From NCBI GenBank assembly GCA_964035795.1, contig OZ038325.1, forward strand, positions 860,068 to 924,067: a stretch of DNA of 64,000 bases. The letters run 5' to 3'. The notes below the pieces were generated by a model, which was not told where the DNA came from, made no database searches, and saw only the letters and a list, made by a program, of their open reading frames with translations. This document shows, in pieces, positions 13,101 through 25,428 of this stretch. The number at the start of each line of letters is the position of its first letter. The stretch's first letter is position 1. Position numbers and translations under genes: made by a program. The DNA comes from Pterobdella sp. o SKG-2022. Taxonomy: Eukaryota > Annelida > Clitellata > Hirudinida > Piscicolidae.

Positions 13101-16100
13101 GCAGTCATGCTGATAATCGCACACAAACTGCCTTACTATGCACTTCTTGTTGTCGCACTGGAAGAAGTAGGGCGCCTCACACGTGGTTTCTGGTGGGATC
13201 AAGGTCAGGTCAAAGAGTTATTATGGTTTTAGAGTAGGGTCAAAGTTTAGGTTCGGTTACCATGTTGATGTGGAGGTTGTTTTGAAGTTTTATAATAGCT
13301 TTTTTGAGAATATCAGATCAAAATTCAAATCTGAGTTTCACAATATACCATCTTAATAATAAAAAAATTATTTAAAATAATTTAGAACAGCATAAATATT
13401 CAAAACCTAACCGCATCTTTCTTTGTCCTCATCACTACCATCGAGACAGTCAGCCACCCCGTTGCACACCTTGAATGATGGAATGCACTCTTGACTGGAT
13501 GTGCACGTGAATTGATCCACCTTGCATTCGTGGGCTGGGTGGGAGAGAAAAGAAGGAGGGTTTTGAAGATGAGGGAGAGAAAGGGTTTTGTGGAAAAATT
13601 GGGAATGAGATGGCAATTTTTTTGATGGAAGAGAAAGTTTTATTTTTCAAAGAGTTTTGAGAAAACATGTTATTTGCGTCTTAAAAACAGTTTTATATTT
13701 TTTACCAACTAAAACAATCACTTCACAATTAAAGCCAGAACTACTAACCACAATTCCGTTCATCCGACCCGTCCAAACAGTCCTTCAAATGGTCACACAA
13801 ATACTTCTTCTCTATGCACTTCTCTCTGTTCTCACACATGAACTGGCTGGATAGGCATGTAAGTTCTGCATTGCAAGCCTTCCCTGTGCACTTCAATGTA
13901 CCATTGCTGCATGTGCTAGAGTGGGTGGTGGAGTTTTAAATGATTTGAACCGGGTAGACTTTGTGGATGTAAGCTCGAATTATAAAAAGGCTTTGCATTA
14001 TACTATAAACACACGAATAAAATAATTTCTAGTATTCTTTTGAAAAAAAATTATAGTATTAAATTACAGCAAAATATTGAATACGACATATAATTTTATA
14101 ATGAGCTTAGAAAGTTATCTGTTGTGTTCAAATATTTTGCTGTATTTACTATGGCTAAAGAAAAATAATTTAGTATTAGAAAAGTAAGCTGAAGATAACT
14201 ACAGACCAGTTCTGGCAGTTGTATTGCACATAAGAACCAGAACCAAGCAGTTTGTTGGTGTCATAAATACAGGGGCACTCTTCCACCTTGACGCACTTGC
14301 CTTCTTCTGGGGGTTTATATGTTGCTGGTTGTGACTTGTATGGAATTGATTCTATAAAAGCCTTTTTATAGCCCGTCTCTGCCAAAAGAGAACAAGTTTA
14401 AAAAAATGTATGAGAAAACTAATGAAAATACATCAATAAAAAGAGTAAACATAATAGATAAATAAAATGACAGACGTGTTTCGACCATCCCTTCTGGACA
14501 CTCACACCCTTCGACACAAGCTGCATTATCGCACACGAGTTTTGAATGAGTGTTTGAAAAGAGGGATGTTAAGGAAAAGGAAGAGGAGGAGAATGGGCAG
14601 ATGCTTTTGCAAGGTGATGTGCATTTCTTGTATATCTTTCCATTGTCACACATTACGGCTGTGGTTTGTGTTGGATGAATGTATAAAATAACTATGATGA
14701 CTAATCTTCATAAATCTTAGAAAGATGTGGTAAGAGAAGATTCTAACGACAAAAATGTTGGTTCCTCCATTGAGGAAAGTCCCCTTTGTCGTTGCACTCC
14801 TTGGCAAAGGCTGACACTGCTGTACACAAGCACTCACAATCACCTCCGCTATCACACCTGGGGATGCAGTTTTGTATATCAAAACCACATGTCGATTGCC
14901 AAATCACATTTGATCATAAAAATATTTCTCAAACGATAAACAAGAAAAAATTCAATACAATTGACTTCCCAATGCCCTATAATAAAGGAGTGTTCATCCA
15001 ACACACACACACACACACACCCGCAAGCGTCATAGAGGCAGTCCTTGTAGAAGTCCATGTAATTGGTCACTTTGAGTCTGCATTGCTTGAACACCTGGCT
15101 ATCTGTGATGATGCCACACATCTCCTTCGCCCAATCAGCTCTATTCGTGTTCACCTGCAATGACGTTATTGGCCACAGTTTAGTCAAACATTCATTTAAA
15201 AATATTAAAATTAATTCAAAAATAAAATTTTAATTTATTTTTTAATTCGCATTCTTCCGTTTTTATTACCTGGCTTATCCAGATAAATAGTTATCGGTTT
15301 CAAAAACTAAAAACCATCCATCGAAACACAAAATCACATACAAACAAAGTGAATAACATTGCAAGGGTTGAAATCATCAGGCAAATCTGGATCAGGACAA
15401 GACTGACTCGTCTTCCACAGACGTGCAAATTCATTCGGGGTCTTCGCCACTTTACCACTGCCAAGTTCAGCAAAGTCATTCAGGTAGTTTCCGTCGTAAT
15501 CTCCACACAATCCTTCCACCTTGCCATTGTACTTGCTCACTAAACTTATGTACACCCTGGTGCCTTGTGGGAGCACAGAGGGAAGGAGGTTGTTAGTCGA
15601 GTTTATCTTTGAATTTTTTGAGTGTATCATTCACATGATACTGACTTATTTTCTGTACAAAATATAACTGAGAAATTGTCTATTCCTTTTCAATTAATTG
15701 TCTCATCTTAATTTATTATCAAACGACCATAATATTAACATATTATGATTGATAACTAATGATACAAAGCACCTCTGTCCCACAGAATCTCAATTCCTGC
15801 TTCAAAAGCCACATACACAAACATCCCATTGCCCGTGATGAATCCTCCTGGGAACCGATGCTCTCCTCCTTTGTCTCCATACACGTTGCCTATCGTTCTG
15901 AGGGGTTAAGGTATATATCGAGTTTTTGAAAAAATTTTTTTGAGGTTGGCATTTTATTTAATGCTAAATGAGCGGCATTTTGATTGAATTTTAGTGTCAA
16001 AAAAATTCTTTTTTGGGCACAAAACATGTCATGAGATTATTATGCTATTTTATAAAATAGTTACACCCCCTCCCACCTATTGTTATAAACAGGGGGTCTT

Positions 16101-19100
16101 CCTTGTACCATTTGAATATGGTGGTTAGAACCCACCCACACATTAATCAGCTTGGTACAAGTGACTCCGGACTGACCACAGGGAATATTATCAGCAGTAA
16201 CAGTGAACACCTCGAGTTGCTGGGCTAGTTTTGTAGAGTAAGACTGAAGGTTTTTAGTTCTGGAAAGAATGTACTGGCAACTGCCCTGGTAGGTGTAGTG
16301 GTAGCCGTCAAATGTCTGGTAGTGGGGGTCTCCTGAAGCCATGCATGTGCTTTTGCAGTTCTTCTCTTCGTACAACTCCCACTTCTGTTGCTTGCACATG
16401 CTTCATGGGGGTGGGTTGTTTTAGGTGTAAGGGTGTTTAAGTATTATAATGAAAACTGGTTATTTAAGCACCTTAGAGGGTTTTAAAGCTTTTTATTAGA
16501 CCTAATATATCAATAACCGTGATTAAAAACTAAAAGTAGACAAATCTTTTTATTTTCAAAATTTCTAATCAATAATTAAGATAAACTACTAACTAAACTT
16601 TACAGCCAATGGTAACTTTATCTCCAGCCTCATATTCCTCTGAGTTGTAGGTGCAGGGACATTGGCGTGGTGGAATGCAAACACCCTTTGAACATTATTG
16701 GTGTGGAAGGGGTAAAGTTTTGAAATTCCAAAAATGTGGAGAAAAAACTTTAATAAATCATTTTCGAATAGAGAACTATTTAAGCACGATTTTACATAAT
16801 TTTATATGATTTTTTAACAAACTAAAATTCATTCAAAAATAAAAATAACTCAAAAGTTCTCACTTTGGACGATAATACAAAATTATGGGGACATCCACAT
16901 CCTTCCACTATAGGTTCATCCCCATTACAACTACTGAGGGTGGTACAGGTTTTGCCACAAGATCTCAAGTCTTTTCTGTATATCTGGCCGTTTGGGCACA
17001 CCACTTCTTCTGCGCATTTTTCGTCTGAACAGTTCCAAACAGCTTTCTCACAAACGCTGTGTAGAATAAGGCGAACTGAAGTTTTACAAACAAAAGATAA
17101 CTACAAATTCCTGCTTATAAATCTATAATACTAGTCTATAACGTAATATTTACAAAGCACACACAATAACACAACACACCATGTAGCACAGCTCTTCTTG
17201 ATCACAGAGCCCGCATCGTGCACAGTGTTGGAGGCTGCATCATAACACGTGCACTGGTCTAGAGGTTTGCATCTTTAGAGTGGTGTTGAGAAGGTTGAAT
17301 GTTTTTGGGGTGTTAGGGTATTGTTGAATGATTCAGTCAATTTTTATGTTTTCAGTATTTTATTGTTTACTTTATTGCATTTAATGCTTGTTTAATGATT
17401 CTAAAACACAGTACTATACTTCAACACAAACGAAAACCTAACTTCCACAAAACACTATTATATTGCTCACTAACTTTCCATAATCATCGAGCAAATATCC
17501 CTCTTGATGACAAACAAGACCAGATATACACTCATCATTCTTCACGTAGTCTTTGGTCTGCACATCCCTGCATGACTGATATTTGGGCACATTTTCTGTG
17601 TATCTCATCCGGTCATCAAGGGCCAGAAAACCTGGTGTCGAGGAGTTTAAAAATTGATTCATTTTTTAGTTTTTGAGATAAGATAACTATAACTTTTTTT
17701 GGTATTTATCATAGATTATTCATTAAGTGATCTGTTATAACTAAGGGCCTCTTATAACTCTAGACTAAGCTAATAATCATAGCAAAACCGTCATAATAAT
17801 AATAATAATAACGCTCAATTTGTATAGCGCCAAGACAAGCAACTGAGGCGCATATCTAAACTATCAAAGCCAATCTAAACCTCTGCACTTGGACATCAAC
17901 ATGGGCTCAGCAGCCAGCCAATCTATCAACTCCCCTTCCAAACAGCATTCATGCGCCATGGAAGCCAGTGAGGAGCATAGAGGCACATTACTTGTTGAGT
18001 TGGCACATGTATCTTTCATGCAGATCTCTTTAAATCTTTGGTTGTTGGGAGGTTATTTATTATTGTAGATATATATGTGTATGAATATAGTTATAGATAT
18101 TATCGTTATATATGAGTTTTATTGTTCAAAAAAGTCAAAAGTATCTATGTCTAAGCTATTTTGGTTTTCCAACCACTTCCAATTGACTCATACACTTTAT
18201 CATCTGTAATGAAATTTGAACACCATCTTACTGTGCGTTACCTCGTCCAAGCCACCTTTTTCAAACAACCGCCAAACAACTCTCCAGATCCTACCAGGGA
18301 GCACACTCTAGCCGCATGGTTGCCCGCCTGTTTGTGGAGATTTAATCATATAGAAGCTGCTATAGCTTACAATATAATGGAAAGTTCAAATAAGATTTTT
18401 TACAAAAAAATTTAAATAAAAAATGTTATCTTGAAGCATTATTATGAAAGTTGATCCCAATTCTACATATAAAGATGAAATTTTGCGCTATAAAAATTTC
18501 AATTATAATAATAAATTCAACGTTCATGGATCCTAAGTTTCCCATAAAAACTCAAATTCAGACAACATAAAACCAACAGCAGTATCGAGACTGCAGGGGT
18601 CCTGGTTGATGTTGGCAGATTCATGTAGTTGTGGACAATCACTGTAAGACATGGCGAATGGGATCAATGGTTCTTCTAGATTGTTCCTAGATGTGAAGTC
18701 ATTCAAGATGGAGCCATCCATGTCACCACACAAACCAGCTATCTGTGAGAGTTTGACGAGAATTTTTAAAATATTTTTTATATTCTGTGTATCAAGTTTT
18801 ATCCTTTATTGAACCAAAAAATGTTGCGTGAAACTATTTTGGGCAAAGTAACGATGATTTTCACGGCAAACTATCTGCTCGACGTTTAATATGAAATATA
18901 GCGGATATATTCTTAAAATCGATACAACGCAGTCTCACCATGCCGGCATAAAAAGGCTCAAGCTTGATTTCGATGGTGCCTCTGCGCTGCAGCAGAACTG
19001 TGAAGCCGAAACCATTGATGGACACAAAGTTACTGGATATTTGCTTGACAGAAAGGAGGGAGCTCTTGTAGGGTTTGAGTCTGGGGTTCTTGATGTCTTC

Positions 19101-22100
19101 TCCGTTCACTTTCACCTCCAAGTCTTTCGTCACGTCTACTTGGAATTTCTGTGAAGTATCGTATTATCACATGGTTGTTATTGCATGTTTCGTTTTATTT
19201 GTCTGAAATTAGCTTCGATTTCTATAACTTTTAGATAAGATTTTACATTGATAAATCATTTAAATCCAAATATAGAAAGTAAAATGGAAAACTAAATAAA
19301 AATTAATTTAATTAAAAGATCGAAGACTAAATCTAGCCTGATTGTCTCTTTTGTAGATCAGACACACAGACTCTGTGCATGACTGTCCACTGTTTGGAGT
19401 GCATTTGGACACCTGATAAGAAAATATTCTATAGACAAAAATTGTATATACAAGATAGATAAGATACTAATAGATAGATAAAATTTGTAGTTGAAAATTA
19501 TAAATTATATATATATTATATTTTTTTGGTACTTCATTGATACATAGTTATAGGATTTTTGAGGATGTATATAGTTCTAACCGTATATGAAATCTTCAAA
19601 TCTCCTTTCTGTAAAAACAGCTGGTTCTTTTCAGCGCTTTGTCCTTTCTGTAAAAGTGTGAAAAACAATCATTTTAAATTGATAAACCTTCTAAATCTTT
19701 ATCAAAAATAGTTTTAAATTATGAATCAAAAACTCAAAATGTTTTCACTTCCACTAGGACATATGTACAAGCGGGTCCATTGAAGTTATACTTCTTACCT
19801 TTAAATCAATTGAAAACAATGGTTAGAACCTTATGACATAAATGATGGGATTATTACTGCATGAAAGTACTGATATAAAGTATTCAAAACTTCAACTATA
19901 TTAGAATCAACCTCTTATACTATATAAACAACTTGGAATGTTATAAACAGATGAACAACTAAAAGAGCTGACCATCGAAAGTTTCAAAGTGCTGCAACCC
20001 AATGACCCTGCACGTTTTAGAGCACACATCCTCAGTACATTGCCATCTGCCAGCTGTACATTTGCTGTAGAGAGTTTTTATATTGGTTTTTATACAAGCT
20101 TCAAGCTTAATTAAAACATGATTTCGCATGTTTGGACCTTTTAGAAACATTCTAATTTATTAATGTATTTTCTCTGATGATTATTTTGACCAAGTTTTGT
20201 GCTTTTTCATTAGTTTTTGTACCTTTTGTTATTAATTAAGTCCTCAATAGTGATAAAAAAATATCTCTGAAACTTTTTATGAATCAGTTGTAAGCTTTTG
20301 CACCAATAAGTTCAAAAACAAGATCTACCCCAAAAAATAAAATTCTATTTTATTTCCATTCATATATTCTCATATGTGAATTCTAAATGACAATGGATCA
20401 ATATTGTCAATAAATTATCTAAGAGTTCAAAAGATCAGTATGTAGGAAAGGTCATCAAGTGAAGGGTATTTAACCAGTTCAAAAAGTATATTATCACTCT
20501 TTATCTTGAATGCACCAAACTTGATAGAAATAATTATGAATCATATCAACTTGAGTTTATTTATAAAGACTGGCGAGGTTATAGGAGATGTTAACATTTC
20601 AAACGATTAATAACACTCAATAACGTTAAGTCGTTTACATATATTTAAATACTATAAGACCCAAAATCATAACTCCAATTCAAACCTAAACAATCCACCA
20701 CCCACCACTTATTGCAGTCAATACTTAGCATCCTGCCAGGGTCGTAGTACTGGCCTTGATACCTACATGGGCATTCCTCGGGCTCCAAACATAGACCCAG
20801 GTGCAGAAATTTTCCTTTGTAGTTTAGGAAGAGTGAGAGTAAGAGGTTAAATTTGCAATGTAACATAAATTTTCATTATCAAAATCTCTAAAAAAAAAAA
20901 TATTGGATGGAAACCTTTTCAAACCCTACCCCCACTGACCTGTGGGACATTGGCAGCCAGGAACACACTCTTGGGGGGCACTACACGTGGCAGGCTGGAG
21001 AAAAAGATGGTGTTTTGCATCATGTTAATAATAGTAGAAAAAAAATTATTATTTCTATTATTAAAAGGTTATTCAATGAAATTCAATCAATATTACAAAT
21101 TTTTAATCTCCAAGAACAGACGATAAACATTTTTTAGAAGGTAGATAAAATATTCACTTGTATATTGTAAAGATTGGCGCAGGTTCTGACACATTTGGGG
21201 GTGCATTCAGTGTGGATCATATCATTGGGGCATTTGAGAGCTTGAGGTAGGAGTTAGAGAGGTGGAAACTATCACTTTGACAGAAAATAAAAATATAATC
21301 TAACAATAAGGATTAAACTTCATATTCCAATTAAATATGAAAAAACCGTTATCAGTGACATAAAAAACAGCCTTTATAGAATCAAATTTTCAATCTATAA
21401 AAGCAACTATATAACCAAGCCTAACAAACAACATCAAAACTAACGACAAAAATTATCATTTCTCCAAGACAAATTGATCCCCTCAGAGGCGCACCGCAAG
21501 CTATAACTTTCCAGCACTAAGCACACTGACTTCTTCTTGTCTACCTCTTGCAGTTCTTTGTTGTTCTTGTAGTGGAAGCCATTTATCACACCGCAGTAAT
21601 CAGACATACAGCGTTCGTAGAAGTATCTGACGTCCACCTTGTGATGGTTGTTTCCTTGTTATTATTTTTATTATTACTTTTATTGTTATTATTACTCATT
21701 CAACGTCTTTTTGTCTCGTTTACATAAGGTTAGTTTAACTAAGATTTTCTGGTGCTTCCATCGAATTAATCATGAAAGATTATTTTAACCCCATGTTCTT
21801 TCAAGATGAAGAACATGTTCTATCCTATAAAACAACGAGCTCCATTGCACCCACTGTGTGTTGGCATAAGGAAAATGGTTGCTTGAAGAGTTTGACACAA
21901 GCTATGTTAGCTTCTGCCTCCATATCACTAGTAACACACTTGTTACCAACTTCCTTTGCGTCACCACACTGCAGGGTGTTTATGTTGGAAGGGTAAATAG
22001 CTTAGTTCAATTAAAATTTGATTAGGATGCTTACAAATGGTCAAGCAAACCTCTTTTTTGCTCTTGTAGGACCTCCAGGAGTTTCCAAAATCTGTGGGAC

Positions 22101-25100
22101 TTGTGGTTTGAGACCCATCAGGTTTTTTCATGTCATCTGTTTGATTGGTTTAATTGGCTTCATTAAAACCAATTTAAATGTTTCAATAAATAAGCCATTC
22201 GTTTACATTAGTGCATATATTAATTCTTTAACGAAAAAACAACGTTACTGTCAAAATTTTTGAGACCAAAATTCAGCAGCCTCTACAGCCTCTTTTAAGA
22301 CCCCTTCAAGACTTACTGTAAGGATCGCCATCAGAGTCCCCACACAAGCCTATGAAAGGCTTCTCATAGGGGATTTTGTCGAGGGATAGGAACACAGTGC
22401 TTTGGTTATCCCATCGAACCCTTAGGGATCCATATTCCAAGTAGATGTATCCACTGTTCTTTTCCAAATGCATGCCTGGGTTTGGAGTTTTAAAATGGAG
22501 GAATGGAAATTGTAGAGTAAAATACAGAATAATTTTTAGTATGGGTAGTATTTAGTTTTAATTACATTTAAAAAGTAGAACAATTATTTCTTTAACTTAA
22601 AATTTAGTTTTGAAAAAATCTAAATGATACATCAAAAATCACCTCTAGAAACAAAACCCCCATAAGCGGGTAAGTCGACCTTCTTACCATTGAATTCGAT
22701 ATCATAACCTACTGCCTCAATCGTGTCATGCATATTGAGGACTATGGTGAGTTTCTGAGGGTTGTTAACAATATGTTTGAAGAACAAATTGACTAATTAA
22801 AAATAGTTGAATAATTTAATTGAATAGGAGCTATTGGAAAAGCTTAATTAAAAGTCTTACTAACACAAACTATTCAAACACTAAAGAGCACTGGAAACCC
22901 TCCAAACCCCGCCAAAACTCACCTTCTTGCACGAAGTACAACTTTCACAATCGATAACATCAAGAGTGACAGAACGTAAGGAGTCTGAAAAAAGAGTATA
23001 AGAGCATCTCCCTTGGAAGAAATATTCTAGCCCGTCAAAGGTCCGAAAGTAGTTTGGTCCAGCGTTCATACAGGTCCTGAAGCTCAGATTGTCTGGACTG
23101 TGGATTACTGTATGAGTGTTTGATGGGGGGAGGTTTTGGAGTTTATTATTTGTTGGATTATTTTTTGATTGGGTTGGTTTTTGTTGTTTAATTCTTTGTT
23201 ATGATCACTATTTATTAGGTTTATTTCATGATTAGGTTTATTTATTTTGGAATTCATTCTAAATTTGATAGAAGTCTGTGGGATTTTCGATAATAAAAAA
23301 TTTTATCTTTAAAAATGTGATTCTCATTAAAAAACATAACAAACCGTACCCAAAAAACACATTCTTTACTGAACACGAACTCACCATTGGGAGTGTTAAG
23401 GTCCAAGGCGTGTGAAGAGTCATTCTTGGTAGTTGCATGGTAGGTGCAAGAAAAGCATTTTCCCCCATACACACCCCATGAGTACCCGCCTAAAGCATTG
23501 CAGCAGGACTCTTTAGTAACTAACTGACTCGCTACATCTACCGCCTCTGTGTCGCACTTGGAGCCCTTGTAACAATACTGATGGTCACCGGCCACTGGAT
23601 AGAGAGAAGGTTGTGCTAATTTTGCATGATTGAAGGTCGGTATGAGATGAGTTGATGGGTTTGTAACATGTAAGAAAGTGCATTTTGGTAGTTTGATTTA
23701 TTCTTTGATTTTTATGTTTGGATCAATATTTATCCAAAAACTTCTAAAAAAATACTGGAAACTTAAAAGGATTAAAAACCTGGAACAAAATTTTAAAATG
23801 TGACCAAACCATTGCTAAGGTGTTTGCATGTGGGTCCGACGTAGGGTGGCTTGCATTGACAGACTCCCGGTCCCACACAGACTCCATCATTCATGCAGCC
23901 TGGTATGCACTCAGCTGCCCAAAAAAATAATGTTTTGATTCATCCAATAGGGTGTTTTATGTAATGGTTTAAATAGAAGAAATACAACACTTTATTAAAG
24001 TGAAATGGGTAAAGTTAAGAGTTTGGATTTTTAGAGAGATGGGATTCAACTTACGGATGTCACATTTAAGCCCCTTCCATCCACCACAACACTCCTTCAC
24101 TTTTCTCGTCAGCGTCCTTTGTGCATTGGAGTTTAATTATTGATTTCACACTGTTACAGACAACAGATTCGTTTATCATTGATTTGAAACGATGATGGAA
24201 TAGTTCGGATAATGAACGGAATAGGATAGAAAAAAATTAATAGAAACTACAAGAAAAAAATCAACATTTTTATATTAAAAAAAAATAAAAAACAGATAAT
24301 AGTTAAAAAAACAAAACAATAAAAATCACAGCTACCGCACCTTTCAAAGTTACATATAGGGCTGAGAGCCTTATCTTCGGACCACGTTCTGATCTTGCTC
24401 AGCACCCAAGATTCGTCTTTCGAGTACATCCTCTCGCTTCCCTCTCTCGGTATCGAATCCCAGTCCAAGTTGTACCCTTTTCCGGGTCAAAGGTGGCATT
24501 TTAAGGAAGTTTATTGATTTTTTTTGTTTTTTTTTCATGAATTTTTTGTGTTCAAACCGGATATAGATTTTTTTAAGTTTCAGTGAATATTTACGGAAAA
24601 AAATAAATTTTTCCAACATTTCTAAATTTTTTGATATTGTTTGTCATCATAGGTGAGATGAAGACCTGTTGATGATATCAATGAACTAATGAAAGGCAAT
24701 TGATGAAGGTATAAAACATATTGATTTGGCATTCTAACCACCTTTCACTCAGCAAAAACTTTTGTGCCCCATTTCATTTGAAACATTTGAAATTCTATCA
24801 ATCGTTTTTTAAATATTTTTTTCCAGAAACTTCACTTTTACAGCATCGGAGATTTTTAGAACGATAAAATCTTAATTTTTATTAACTAAAACGGCATTTA
24901 AGTTTGAGTAGCGGTTTATTCATATAAAAAAATTTTTTAATACCAAATTTTCCATAGCAAAAGCACCATAATTGAAACTAACACTTTTGGGTTCTCTACC
25001 TAACTCTCTAACCTTTCTGCCACCAGAGTTTGTGTTTATGAAAAATCATTTTTAAAATTAATTAACCTTTCAGAACGTAAGTGAAATAGTCGCCACATTT

Positions 25101-25428
25101 AGCTTTGACCGAGTCTTTGTCTATTTTCACCACATCACAGAAATGCTCACTGCGTGGTGGGATAACTTAGAGATTATTAAATCCATGTGTTAAAATAACA
25201 TTAAGCGCTTTTGATAAAAGTTTTAAGTTATTTGAGTGCTGTATAACTATTGATAGTGAAAATAATAATCATATATTTAAAAAATAATAAAAGGCGTCAA
25301 ATTTAAGAGATTCTAGGCCACTTCTTATGATTCGGTCCATACTTTTGGGCTTCTATGGCAGTGGTTGTCTTCAAAATGAGAAACAAAATGACTATTTTGA
25401 AGGAATAGCCTTTTTGCCTCATTGCCAT
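1..25428 (-). CDS. Giant secreted EMI-EGF-VWD-LDLa-repeat protein (SCO-spondin-like front half), partial at 3' end
   Basis: Multi-exon gene read on the minus strand from the ATG at 25428-25426 and still open at position 1. Domain order: signal peptide, EMI, EGF-like, Cys-rich insert, three VWD-C8-TIL sets, four LDLa repeats, a transition module, 14 two-cysteine modules, then a Cys-rich tail. Junctions checked by hand keep phase over nearly all exons, giving roughly 4,700 residues so far. EMI followed by three VWD assemblies and LDLa repeats is the arrangement of vertebrate SCO-spondin; VWD/C8/TIL proteins (von Willebrand factor, gel-forming mucins, hemocytin, some invertebrate adhesive proteins) assemble into extracellular polymers. 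The repeated C-terminal modules match no family I recognise. One junction in C8-2 (around 18.1-18.2 kb) was not resolved. Inferred role: structural or adhesive extracellular polymer. The true 3' end lies outside the window. Confidence 0.9.
1209..11576 (-). CDS. Array of 14 two-cysteine modules with Tyr/Pro/Thr-rich linkers
   Basis: Each module is a linker plus N-half exon (A) followed by a C-half exon (B). A-exons: 11245-11576, 10523-10818 (its linker is a separate exon 10873-10932), 9738-10207, 8956-9434, 8236-8690, 7531-7973, 6755-7167, 5973-6451, 5191-5669, 4409-4887, 3627-4105, 2845-3323, 2063-2541. B-exons: 11019-11178, 10308-10464, 9523-9679, 8743-8899, 8029-8173, 7322-7478, 6540-6696, 5758-5914, 4976-5132, 4194-4350, 3412-3568, 2630-2786, 1854-2010. 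Module 14 is a single exon, 1209-1796. The domain of about 145 residues starts near FxC(P/Q) and ends DACLEKG, one Cys at each end as in discoidin-type sandwiches. The middle is strand-like ([13 protein letters not shown]). The fold assignment is inference; no known family was recognised. Confidence 0.85.
2630..7167 (-). repeat. Near-identical 782-bp tandem repeat, six exon-pair units
   Basis: The same exon A, 58-bp intron, exon B and 88-bp intron recur at an exact 782-bp spacing, with matching A-exon ends at 2845, 3627, 4409, 5191, 5973 and 6755. Exons and introns are almost identical between copies, differing by scattered single bases: for example AYVLV versus AYALV, KFKKDG versus TFKKDG, and GGATACC versus GGATATC in the linker. 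The last unit (6755-7167) has lost the first part of the linker and uses a new acceptor. Such identity, including introns, points to recent duplication or gene conversion; copy number may also be misassembled. Confidence 0.95.
8956..10207 (-). repeat. Detached near-identical copy of the 782-bp unit
   Basis: Exon B 9523-9679 and most of exon A 9738-10207 are nearly identical to the tandem units 2-3 kb away. The linker half of 8956-9434 is also identical, while its domain half diverges abruptly after HFQC (next residues PMYKRGY instead of QMDQSGY). A similar abrupt switch occurs in 2063-2541. In between lie clearly older, diverged modules (7322-8899). The 10207 end has a different linker start. 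This patchwork fits segmental gene conversion. Confidence 0.85.
11806..12700 (-). CDS. Divergent transition module between LDLa repeats and the repeat array
   Basis: Three exons (about 12480-12695, about 12110-12285 and 11806-11971) encode a Cys-containing region that begins [10 protein letters not shown] and ends [15 protein letters not shown]. The end matches the C-terminal signature of the 14 following modules ([10 protein letters not shown]), so this is probably a diverged founding member or relative. It has one more intron than the standard module. The donor of the first exon could not be fixed because no phase-compatible GT stands out. No linker precedes it. Confidence 0.6.
12840..13857 (-). 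CDS. Four LDL-receptor class A repeats
   Basis: Four separate exons each encode one LDLa repeat of about 40 residues with six cysteines and the calcium-box ending. Near 13750-13857 the end is [11 protein letters not shown]. Near 13407-13540 it is [13 protein letters not shown]. Near 13071-13200 it is [13 protein letters not shown]. Near 12838-12945 it is [11 protein letters not shown]. The third has an extra residue in the acidic box. LDLa repeats bind ligands in a calcium-dependent way; their position directly after the VWD assemblies is again SCO-spondin-like. Confidence 0.92.
13860..16399 (-). CDS. VWD3-C8-TIL assembly 3
   Basis: VWD3 starts with [20 protein letters not shown] in the exon near 16061-16390. 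It continues in 15770-15905 and 15340-15570, where the motif [14 protein letters not shown] appears. C8-3 runs through about 15010-15160 ([15 protein letters not shown]) and 14755-14870 ([11 protein letters not shown]). TIL-3 lies in about 14490-14655 and 14200-14385 (CVKVEECPC), with a short Cys-rich exon near 13860-13920. This VWD keeps the GDPHY start that the first two have lost. Confidence 0.85.
16600..20064 (-). CDS. VWD2-C8-TIL assembly 2
   Basis: VWD2 starts in exon 19973-20064 (RWQCTEDVC then HFETFDG). It continues through 19749-19798, 19582-19647, about 19355-19412, 18939-19148 and an exon beginning at 18742 (GLCGDMDGS). C8-2 is partly visible at 18242-18327 ([13 protein letters not shown]); its second half was not located. 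Cys-rich TIL-type exons follow near 17460-17640, 17170-17275, 16860-17060 and 16600-16690, including EGCGCPHNF and CIPPRQCPC. One C8-2 junction is phase-inconsistent in my reading, so a small exon is probably missing from this model. Confidence 0.78.
17790..18050. repeat. Intronic repeat with (AAT)n and a TATAGCGCC box
   Basis: Inside a large intron of the giant gene, (AAT)n is followed by a segment with TTTGTATAGCGCC and about 200 bp of locally more GC-rich sequence unlike the flanks. Similar (AAT)n plus TATAGCGC or TATAAAGCGC boxes occur at 28340-28370 and 28560-28620, and inverted boxes (GCGCTATATAAA) occur at about 29252 and 46864. This suggests remnants of a dispersed SINE- or MITE-like element; the family is not recognised. 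Confidence 0.45.
20706..23107 (-). CDS. VWD1-C8-TIL assembly 1
   Basis: VWD1 occupies exons 22923-23107, 22643-22754 and 22317-22475. It starts at [19 protein letters not shown] and ends with the Ca-binding type motif [11 protein letters not shown]8-1 follows in 22051-22136, 21855-21968 and 21445-21637, with the expected FSLCQHT / [10 protein letters not shown] core split by an intron. TIL-1 follows in 21158-21240, 20940-20994 and 20706-20814, ending [12 protein letters not shown]. All junctions keep frame. Confidence 0.88.
23385..23914 (-). CDS. Exons 5-6: EGF-like domain and Cys-rich TB-like insert
   Basis: Exon 5 (23810-23914) encodes one EGF-like domain with spacing [11 protein letters not shown] then [12 protein letters not shown]. 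Exon 6 (23385-23594) encodes about 70 residues with a double Cys ([19 protein letters not shown]). This resembles the CC-containing core of TGF-beta-binding (TB) domains, but the match is loose. Both exons are bounded by phase-1 introns, typical of shuffled extracellular modules. They lie between the EMI domain and the first VWD. Confidence 0.75.
24055..25428 (-). CDS. Exons 1-4: signal peptide and EMI domain
   Basis: Exon 1 (25343-25428) encodes a signal peptide starting [10 protein letters not shown] with a hydrophobic core VILFLIL and likely cleavage near TTA-IEA. Exons 2-4 (25067-25149, 24341-24476, 24055-24116) join in phase. They encode a Cys-containing domain that ends [10 protein letters not shown], the classic EMI C-terminal signature of emilin/multimerin-type proteins. 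A second in-frame Met lies two codons after the first. EMI domains mediate protein-protein contacts and multimerisation at the N-terminus of extracellular proteins; SCO-spondin also begins with one. Confidence 0.85.
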
